NCBI GenBank assembly: GCA_013178275.1
Contig: JABLWZ010000002.1
Span: forward strand, 124,001-188,000
Source of the DNA: Bacillota bacterium
GTDB taxonomy: Bacteria; Bacillota; Ch66; Ch109
Direction of reading: 5' to 3'
DNA: 64,000 nucleotides
Positions 56,565 through 64,000 of this stretch are shown here, piece by piece. The position numbers and the translations under genes are program-made. The notes under the pieces are model-generated. The model was not told where the DNA came from and made no database searches. It was given only the letters and a program-made list of their open reading frames with translations. Within the stretch, counting starts at the first letter, position 1; each line of letters starts with the position of its first letter.

Positions 56565-57632
56565 GTGGAGCAGCAAACGTTTACTGAGGAGAACCTCTCA
56601 AAAACTCCACCTTTACCAGTAACCCATGAAACACGGCTTTCGTCCTCTGAGATAGCCAATCTCTGGAGGACCTGCATGCTTTATAGCATGACCGCCTGCG
56701 TGATGCAGTATTTCCAGCAGCATGTACAGGACCGGGACATAAAATCTTTAGTACAAGAAAGCTTATCAATAGCTGAAACAGGGGTAAATATCGCCGCCGA
56801 CTTCTTGAAGAAAGACAAGCGTGCAGTTCCAAGGGGTTTTGGTGACCAGGATGTTGACTTGGAAGCACCTGCACTATTCTCGGATGTGTTTTACCTGTAT
56901 TACATTAGCAATCAGGTTAAAGTAGGCCTAAATGTCAGTAGTATGGCCTGCACCATGGCGTCCCGCCCCGACATCCGAGATTTCTACATCCAGTGCATAG
57001 AGTCGACATTAAGGTTTTGGGGAAGGATATCGGATACCTTGTTGAGTAAAGGCCTAATGATAAGGCCGCCCTATGTAGCGACAGTAGAGAAAGTGGACTT
57101 CGTGAAAAAGCAGAGCTTTCTGGGGGGCCTGTTCGGTCAGGAACGGTCTCTTTTGGCCATCGAGATTGAGCAGTTGTATTTCGGCACAATCACCAACGAG
57201 ATAGGCAGGACGCTGTTGACCGGTTTCCGCCAGACAGCAAGGTCTTCAGAGGTGCGCAGCTATATGGAACGGGGTTTAAAATTGGCATCAAAATACATTA
57301 AATTATTCGGAGACAAACTCCGGGAGGGCGATATAAGTTCACCGATGCACTGGGATGCTTACGGGAACGTGACCGAATCGACCGTGCCGTCTTTCTCGGA
57401 TAAACTGATGATGTTCCACACTGTTTTATTGAACGCCTTTGGTATAGCCAACTACGGGGTTTCCCTGTCATCAAGCATGAGAAGCGACGTGGTCACCACT
57501 TATGCTGCTATAATTCCGGAAGTTGCAAGTTACACCGAGGACGGGATTAATATAATGATTGACAACGGCTGGTTCGAGGAACCGCCCCGTGTATTAGACC
57601 GTGATAAGCTGTCTAATGTAAACATACACTAG
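56565..57632 (+). CDS. DUF3231-family protein (full length, two tandem domains)
   Basis: SSSEIANLWRTCMLYSMTACVMQYFQQHVQDRDIKSLVQESLSIAETG...PRGFGDQDVDLEAPALFSDVFYLYYI; repeated pattern in second half. Confidence 0.85.
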   Translation: MEQQTFTEENLSKTPPLPVTHETRLSSSEIANLWRTCMLYSMTACVMQYFQQHVQDRDIKSLVQESLSIAETGVNIAADFLKKDKRAVPRGFGDQDVDLEAPALFSDVFYLYYISNQVKVGLNVSSMACTMASRPDIRDFYIQCIESTLRFWGRISDTLLSKGLMIRPPYVATVEKVDFVKKQSFLGGLFGQERSLLAIEIEQLYFGTITNEIGRTLLTGFRQTARSSEVRSYMERGLKLASKYIKLFGDKLREGDISSPMHWDAYGNVTESTVPSFSDKLMMFHTVLLNAFGIANYGVSLSSSMRSDVVTTYAAIIPEVASYTEDGINIMIDNGWFEEPPRVLDRDKLSNVNIH

Positions 57633-57982
57633 GAGAGCGGGCAAATGTTCTCCAGAGAATGTTTTTCTCTATAAGGATAAAATCATACTTACTTTACGTC
57701 TGGTATAGGTTCTTACAAGCTGAGGCGTTATCGTACAGAATTTGGCTTTTGGTACAGTCTCCCCGGGTACGACTTTTTCCGTGAGATTTAATCCAAGCAA
57801 TAACGATGATCGAAAGTTGTACGGTTAAAATAATTTTTAAAAAGAATCCCGTTTATGCGTATTCCGATGAATTCGACCGCTTATTACGATTCATTTCGAC
57901 CGGTCGTTATGATTTAAAAACGACCAGTTATCGGAGCGAAGCGACGCTGGTATTTTCGGTATAGCACACTGGTCGATTTGAT

Positions 57983-58402
57983 TCAAGGTTTAATATAAGT
58001 TTTACGCATTGTAGGTCCATTAATGGCAATTTTGTGAGCATTGTGAACTAGCCGGTCAAGAATTGCATCCGCCAGAGTCGGATCGGTTAAGGCAGCGTGC
58101 CAGTGGTCAATGGGAAGCTGGCTGGCAATCACGGTTGAACGGGCCTGGCTGCGGTCATCTATCACCTCCAGAAGATCTCTTCCCTGGACGTCGGTGAATG
58201 GGGCAAGGCCCCAATCGTCCAGGATCAGGAGATCGATTTTAGCTATCTTGCCAAGGAGACGGTGGTAGGAACCATCTCCTCTGGCAATCGCCAACTCGGT
58301 GAGCAGCCGAGGGGTTCGGTAGTAACGGGTACTGAGTCCCCCATCTGGGCAGTACCTGGACCGATGGTCTCTGACCAGCTTACAAGTCGGGACGGAGTCC
58401 AT
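57983..58402 (-). pseudogene. IstB helper ATPase, 5'-truncated
   Basis: [59 protein letters not shown]; lacks N-terminal domain and Walker A. Confidence 0.85.
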
Positions 58403-59597
58403 TCCAGGTACTTCTGGTGCTGGGAAGGTCGGTGCTGAAGATTGGTCATATACTCCCCCCGGCGGTAACCTCGCAGGTGAACGCTTACCCGACGACCCTT
58501 GAACAGTATCTCTACCATGCTGGCGGTTAACCTGATGTCGACGCTTTTATGTATCAACTGGTATGGGACGCTGTAGTAGTTATGGTCGATTTCTACGTGA
58601 TAATCGATATTGACCTTAGCCTTCTTCCATTGGGCGAACTCGTAACGCTGCGACGGCAGCGGTTTGAGAGCCGGCTTATCCAGGGTTTCGTAGAGTTCTT
58701 TGCGACTGCCCTCCAGCTTCTGAAAGGGACGCTGGTTAAGTTCAACAAGGATTTCTTTGATAGCCTGGTTCAGTTCTCCCAAGGAGAAGAAGATGCGGTT
58801 CCTTAACGGGGCCAGAATCCAGTTCTCTACGGTCTGAACCGCCTTTTCTACCTTGGGTTTATCTTTAGGTTTGCGAGGTCGGGCGGGAATAACGACTGCT
58901 CCAAAATGGGCAGCCATCTCCTGGTAAGTAGGGTTGATATCGGGTTCGTAGCGGCAGGGATGGGTTACGCCGGTCTTGGTGTTATCGGGAACGATGATCT
59001 GGGTAACTCCGCCGAAGAACTCGAAAGCCCGACAGTGAGAAGAGATCCAGGAGAACATGTCCTGGTTGATGGTCGCTTCGGCGTAGGTGTAGTTACTGGC
59101 TCCCAACACGGCGACGAAGATGCTTGCCATGCTGATTTCGCCAGTCCTGGGGTCGACTATCGGCACGGTCTGCCCTGCGTAATCGACGAACATTTTCTCT
59201 CCCGCTTGGTGTACCTGGCGGAGTGATGCGTTGAGTGTCTTGGTCCACTGGCGGTAAAGCTCACAAAACCGGCTGTACTGGTAGCCGTCGGGATTCTGCT
59301 CCTTATACTCCAGCCACAGGAGCTGTAAAGTAACCCCTTTACGCCGAAGTTCCCGATAAACCCAGTCGAAGTCAATGTCCGTTTTATTGTGGCGGGGGGC
59401 ATCGTTGCCAGGAAACAAAAGGGCATCCAATGAGGCATCATCCAGGCTTTCAGGTAGGGGCCAGGTAAGTCCAGCGTCTTGGCTCTGGCGAGATAATCGC
59501 TTACTGTACTGTGGGATAGGTTGCAGCTCCGGGCGATCTGTCTCAGCCCTAAGCCAGCTTCCCATTTAAGCCGTAGGATTTCTTTGGTTTTACGCAT
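58340..59597 (-). pseudogene. IstA transposase with frameshift near 59476-59482 and missing C-terminus
   Basis: N-part MRKTKEILRLKWEAGLGLRQIARSCNLSHSTVSDYLARAK in another frame than AGLTWPLPESLDDASLDALLFPG...MFVDYAGQTVPIV...[21 protein letters not shown]. Confidence 0.85.
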
Positions 59598-59754
59598 AGA
59601 CAATCTCCTCCTGGCCATAGGTATCCTTCATCTCCTCGAATGCTTTTTCTCGGTGATTACGTCACGAGGAGGAGAAAACCCTTTGGCAATTTGATTGTCC
59701 AGCGTCACGGTTTTATTAAACCCGATTACTACCAGTTCCTACCAGCCGACCATA

Positions 59755-59869
59755 AGTGGTCGGAATGGATTGGAATGACTGGTCGATTTGCTTCGTAATC
59801 GGTGGTCGATTTCAATCGTAACAGGTGGTCGGAATGAATCGAAACGGGTGGTCGATTTGGTTCGGAATA
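59755..59869. repeat. Five tandem 23-bp imperfect repeats at IS21 end
   Basis: Units at 59755, 59778, 59801, 59824, 59847, each starting (a/g)(g/c)TGGTCGRWW; partial inverted counterparts at 57874, 57897 and 57921. Confidence 0.85.
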
Positions 59870-60102
59870 TGCACCGTTTAAGACAGATAGCCATACGGAT
59901 GATGATTAATTACAGACTAAAAAAAGTGCTTACTAGGTTTAAATGACCTGGTTTTTTATTTGTGGCAGGAGGAAATATTTATAACTTAATAACAGAGATG
60001 CTTAAACAAATATCTCGCATTAATCAGAAGGGATTTTTAGATTGGTGTCGAAATATCCTTTAACAGTCTCTTTTTAATTAAGTTATTAAAACCCCAATTT
60101 CG

Positions 60103-60186
60103 ACAAAGGCAAACCTGTTGAAAAGCAGGGACGCAAAGCTATCGGGTCTATGGCATAATAAAGAGCTATTGACGGCCGGGCCGCCG
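60103..60186 (+). ncRNA. GEMM-I / cyclic-di-GMP-I riboswitch aptamer
   Basis: GGCAAACCTGTTGAAAAGCAGGGACGCAAAGCTATCGGGTCTATGGC...GCTATTGACGGCCGGGCCGCC matches the GEMM-I conserved core; G precedes CAAACC. Confidence 0.9.
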
Positions 60187-60230
60187 AAAAAGGAGTTTTT
60201 CCTATTCAGCTATCCTTTTTCGGGATAGCT
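60184..60230 (+). promoter_or_regulatory. Candidate riboswitch expression platform with competing hairpins
   Basis: CCGAAAAAGGA...TCCTTTTTCGG versus AGCTATCC-TTTTTC-GGGATAGCT share sequence and cannot both form. Confidence 0.6.
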
Positions 60231-60286
60231 ATTATAGTCTGTAAGGTTTTAAAAATGCTGAGGAGTAAAAAGGAGGGAAGCGATAG

Positions 60287-63200
60287 ATGACATTGTACAG
60301 GAAGATGATATGGATAATCGGTATTGCATTTGCTTGTGCGATTTTAGTCATGTATCTAGTTTCCCGTACCATTATGCTTAATGGTTTTGATGTAATGGAA
60401 AGAGAAGGCGCGTACAAAGACATTAATAGAGCCTTAAGTACATTAGATTATAACCTTGCTGACTTAAACAGAACAGTAGGAGACTGGGCTGCCTGGGACG
60501 ATACCTATTCTTTTATTGAAATGAGGGATTATGAATATATTAAAGGGAATTTGCCTGATCAAACCTTTGTTGAACTGAAGATTGACCTTATTGTTTATAT
60601 AAACCAGGCTAATGAAATAGTTTATATCAGAGGTTACGATTATCGAAATGCTAAAGATGCCCCTGTATCACAAGGTTTTAATAAACATATCACTGCTGGA
60701 AGCCCGCTGATAAAACATGACAGTGACGGAAATGGTGTAACCGGCATTATCGAGCTTCCCGAAGGGCCTATGCTTGTGGCTTCAAGGCCAATCTTGAACA
60801 GCGAAAGGCAGGGGCTGGCAAGAGGGACCTTAATCATGGGCCGCTATCTTGATGCACATGTGGTTGAAGATATAGCGAAAACAACAAATCTATCATTTCA
60901 AATAAACAGTTTACAAGATTTGGGGCAGTTGAAAGATGAACTTATTACGGCCGATGATTTGAAACTAATTAAGCCTGTAGATAAGAATTATTTAGTTGGT
61001 TATTCGCTGTTAAAGGATATTTATGGTAAACCGATTTTAGCCCTCAGGGCCACTTTTCCTAGGGAAATTTATCAACAAGGTTTATTCATGATCAAGTATC
61101 AAGTCATATTGCTAACAACTATTGGGTTTATTTTTGGTCTTTTAATGTTATTGCTTATTGTCAAGATAGTTTTATCAAGGCTGGCTGATTTAAGCTCGGA
61201 AGTAGAGACTATAGGCCGTAAAGGCGATTTTTCCGCCAGGGTGTTGGTAAAGGGAGAGGATGAATTATCGACCCTTGCCGATTCCGTCAATGGAATGCTT
61301 GAAGCTCTAGATGTTTCAAAAGAAGAGATCCGTAGAAGCGAAGAAAAATATCGGCGCATCGTCGAAGCCGCGAATGAGGGGATATGGATTCTCGATGCCG
61401 ATAACATAACGGTTTTTGTAAATCAGAAGATGGCCGAAATGCTTGGTTATACGGTTGATGAGATGATGAGGGCAAGCCTATATGATTTTATGTTTAGTGA
61501 GGATATTCCGGCGGCTAAAACTAGACTTGAGCAGCGACGGCAGGGTAAAAACGGGCAGTATGACATCAAGTATCGCCGTAAAAACGGAACAGTTCTATGG
61601 GTGATAGTCTCAACTAATTACATTTTAGATCAAACAGGAAAGTTCGCGGGCTCAATCGGGATGATTACGGATATAACTGAACGAAAGCTGTCAGAAGAGA
61701 TATTAAAGAGATACGAACTTTTATATCAAAGGACACGCGACATTATACTTTTTGTACGTCGGGATGGAAAAATTGTCGAGGCTAACCAGTCAGCTGTCAA
61801 CGCTTACGGCTACAGCCGGGAAGAACTGCTTAAGCTTAATATCACCGACCTACGCCCCATGGACGCTCCAGCCGTGGTTGAGGGGCAAATGGCTAGGGCA
61901 GAAAGCGAAGGAATCCTGTTTGAAACGTATCATCGGCGTAAAGACGGAAGCACCTTCCCTGTGGAAGTCAGTTCACAAGGTACAACCTTTAGTAATGAAA
62001 GGGTTTTACTTAGTATAATCCGTGATATCACCACGCGAAAGACGGCTGAGGAGGCGTTGAGAGAATCACAGCAACGACTGGCAGATATAATTAATTTTTT
62101 GCCCGATGCGGTATTTGTTATTGATCTGGAAGGAAAAGTTATTTCCTGGAACAAAGCTGCGGAAGAAATGACCGGTGTAAAGTCAGAAGAGATTATAGGT
62201 AAAGGCAACTACGAATACGCGCTACCTCTTTACGGAAAAAGACTTCCGGTTCTTATAGATTTAGTGTTTAAAACCGATCAAGAGCTCGAGCGTGACTTCC
62301 CCCATGTTGAAAAAAAGGGAAAAACGCTGTTCGGCGAAAGCTTCTGCCCGGCGATAGGAGAATCGGGAGCCTATCTAAGGGCGACAGCTGCGCCTTTATT
62401 TGATTCCAGTGGCAGAGTCGTCGGGGCAATAGAGTCGCTAAGGGATGTAACAGAAAAAAGGAAGACAGAAGAAGAATTGATACGCATCAAAAAAGCGATA
62501 GAGAGTTCAAGCAACGCGATATGGATGACCGATAGCCTTGGTGAAAAGATAATATATTATAACGAATCGTTCTCCAGGCTTTTTAAATACACCGGTGAAG
62601 AGATAAACGAACGGGGGGGGATGGTGACCCTGTATGGCGATCCCGATTTGGCCAAAACTGTTTATACTTCTTTGATAGGGGGTAATTCCTGGTCTAACGA
62701 AATAAAGCTGTTAAGCGGCGATGGAGTGTGTTTCCCGGTGTCTTTCTATGCAGATATGGTTCAAGATGAAGCCGGCAACACAATAGCTCTGGTCGGGATT
62801 GCCTCGGACATCACAGTTCAAAAACAGACGGAGTCAGCGTTGATCGAGTCTAGGCAGCGTATGGCAGATATCATAGATTTCTTACCTGATGCCACGATGG
62901 TTATCGACAATGAAGGCAAGGTAATCGCTTGGAACCGAGCGATGGAGGAGATGACCGGGGTAAATCAGGGTGACATGTTGGGTAAAGGGGATTACGAATA
63001 CTCTATACCGTTTCATGGAGAAAGAGTGCCGATATTAATCGATCTGGTTTTAAAATCGGATGAATCGATCGAAAAGAATTATAAGTTTATCCAAAGAGAT
63101 AGAGGGGTCCTTATCGCGGAAACCCCATTAAACATTAAAGGTAAAGAAGCTGTCATATGGGGCAAGGCGAATATCTTGTACGATACTAAAGGTAATATAG

Positions 63201-64000
63201 TGGGGGCAATTGAATCGATACGTGATGTAACGGAACGCAAACGAGCGGAAGCAGCTCTGGCGGAGGAGAAAGAAAGGCTGGCCGTTACCCTGCGCAGCAT
63301 CGGGGATGGGGTAATAACGGCTGATATAGAAGGCAAGATAATGACCATTAACAAGGTTGCAGAGGAGATCACCGGCTGGACCCAGGGAGAAGTGGAAGGA
63401 AAACCGTTAGACGAGGTGTATCAAATAACCGAAAGTAAAATAAGCTCCAAGAAAATTGAACAAACAGATGTTACTAATAAAATACTGCTTACCAAAGGAG
63501 GCAACAGTAAAATTATTACCGACAGTGCCTCGATTATTAGAGATGAGATCGGTAATTCTATCGGGTACGTCTTGGTTTTTAAAGATATAACGGAGCATAA
63601 GAGGCTGGAGGCCCAGATCGCTTTGTCTCAGAAGATGGAAGCCATTGGGCAGTTGGCAGCGGGTATAGCCCACGAGATAAACACGCCGCTGCAGTATGTT
63701 GGCGACAATACAAGGTTTTTGGAAGGAGCCTTCAAGGATATCTGCACTCTCATAGAGATGTATCACAGATTAACCCAGGATGTGGAAGATAAGCAGCTAA
63801 ACGATGAACTGATGATAATCCAAGAAAAAGAAAAACAAACGGACATAGAATACCTTCTGGGTGAAATCCCGGAAGCGATCAACCAGTCTATGGATGGGTT
63901 GAAACGTGTGAGCCAGATTGTACTCGCCATGAAGGATTTTTCTCATCCCGGCAAGGAAAAATCCTACTCTGATCTGAACCGGGCGATTGAAGGGACGATT
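60287..64000 (+). CDS. CHASE4-HAMP-(PAS)n-HisKA sensor histidine kinase, runs off window end
   Basis: Open frame from ATG (RBS aggaggg) to end, 1238 codons; ADLNRTVGDWAAWDDTYSFIE (CHASE4), HAMP, multiple PAS ending DITERK/DVTEKR/DITVQK/DVTERK/DITEHK, then GQLAAGIAHEINTPLQYVGDN (HisKA H-box). Missing from ORF track, presumably because it has no stop in the window. Confidence 0.92.
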   Translation, partial: MTLYRKMIWIIGIAFACAILVMYLVSRTIMLNGFDVMEREGAYKDINRALSTLDYNLADLNRTVGDWAAWDDTYSFIEMRDYEYIKGNLPDQTFVELKIDLIVYINQANEIVYIRGYDYRNAKDAPVSQGFNKHITAGSPLIKHDSDGNGVTGIIELPEGPMLVASRPILNSERQGLARGTLIMGRYLDAHVVEDIAKTTNLSFQINSLQDLGQLKDELITADDLKLIKPVDKNYLVGYSLLKDIYGKPILALRATFPREIYQQGLFMIKYQVILLTTIGFIFGLLMLLLIVKIVLSRLADLSSEVETIGRKGDFSARVLVKGEDELSTLADSVNGMLEALDVSKEEIRRSEEKYRRIVEAANEGIWILDADNITVFVNQKMAEMLGYTVDEMMRASLYDFMFSEDIPAAKTRLEQRRQGKNGQYDIKYRRKNGTVLWVIVSTNYILDQTGKFAGSIGMITDITERKLSEEILKRYELLYQRTRDIILFVRRDGKIVEANQSAVNAYGYSREELLKLNITDLRPMDAPAVVEGQMARAESEGILFETYHRRKDGSTFPVEVSSQGTTFSNERVLLSIIRDITTRKTAEEALRESQQRLADIINFLPDAVFVIDLEGKVISWNKAAEEMTGVKSEEIIGKGNYEYALPLYGKRLPVLIDLVFKTDQELERDFPHVEKKGKTLFGESFCPAIGESGAYLRATAAPLFDSSGRVVGAIESLRDVTEKRKTEEELIRIKKAIESSSNAIWMTDSLGEKIIYYNESFSRLFKYTGEEINERGGMVTLYGDPDLAKTVYTSLIGGNSWSNEIKLLSGDGVCFPVSFYADMVQDEAGNTIALVGIASDITVQKQTESALIESRQRMADIIDFLPDATMVIDNEGKVIAWNRAMEEMTGVNQGDMLGKGDYEYSIPFHGERVPILIDLVLKSDESIEKNYKFIQRDRGVLIAETPLNIKGKEAVIWGKANILYDTKGNIVGAIESIRDVTERKRAEAALAEEKERLAVTLRSIGDGVITADIEGKIMTINKVAEEITGWTQGEVEGKPLDEVYQITESKISSKKIEQTDVTNKILLTKGGNSKIITDSASIIRDEIGNSIGYVLVFKDITEHKRLEAQIALSQKMEAIGQLAAGIAHEINTPLQYVGDNTRFLEGAFKDICTLIEMYHRLTQDVEDKQLNDELMIIQEKEKQTDIEYLLGEIPEAINQSMDGLKRVSQIVLAMKDFSHPGKEKSYSDLNRAIEGTI

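Larger units (their letters stand above)
57856..59873 (-). mobile_element. IS21-family element, internally deleted, with 7-bp TSD
   Basis: Ends TGCGTATTCCGATGAATTCGACC / TGCATATTCCGAACCAAATCGACC (inverted); flanked by CCGTTTA at 57849-57855 and 59874-59880. Confidence 0.85.

Noticed and set aside
59755-59869. CRISPR-like array
   Set aside because: Repeats are directly abutting 23-bp units without spacers and lie at an IS21 end; no cas genes. No CRISPR array seen in the window.

Overview
The window looks like a chromosomal segment of a spore-forming, low-GC Gram-positive (Peptococcaceae-like) bacterium; spoVT, gerA/B/C homologues and two DUF3231 genes support this, the lineage name is inference. 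Left third (1-24.2 kb): a Tad/Flp-type pilus locus with two prepilin peptidases, CpaB/CpaF/TadB/TadC-like proteins and five short class-III-pilin-like or TadE-like proteins. It also carries a VKOR-like/CPHC-thioredoxin fusion and a 739-aa secreted protein. Next come five tandem secreted paralogues with swapped N-terminal domains and a conserved C-terminal domain. After that is a plasmid-like block: ParM-like actin, iteron-like repeats, ParR-like protein, RusA-like nuclease, two replication-relaxation-like wHTH proteins, a VirD4/TraD-like ATPase and an S1-domain protein. Middle (24-49 kb): HigBA-like TA module, PadR, HTH plus AT-hook protein, spoVT, a CBO0543-like gene with an in-frame amber codon, feoA with a split feoB, an MntR-like regulator, uppP, then a mobile-element scar zone. 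In that zone nested IS3/IS110 elements split a response regulator, an IS21-like istA is fused head-on to a truncated PAS/GAF kinase, and there are kinase and transposase remnants. The gerABC-like operon follows. Right (49-64 kb): PadR, a GH130/GT4/nucleotidyltransferase/phosphomannomutase cluster, a second DUF3231/membrane-protein module, and an IS21-family element with a 7-bp target duplication and internal deletion. It ends with a GEMM-I (c-di-GMP-I) riboswitch upstream of a CHASE4-HAMP-multi-PAS histidine kinase that runs off the window and is absent from the supplied ORF track. All family calls are from reading the sequence; no searches were run.
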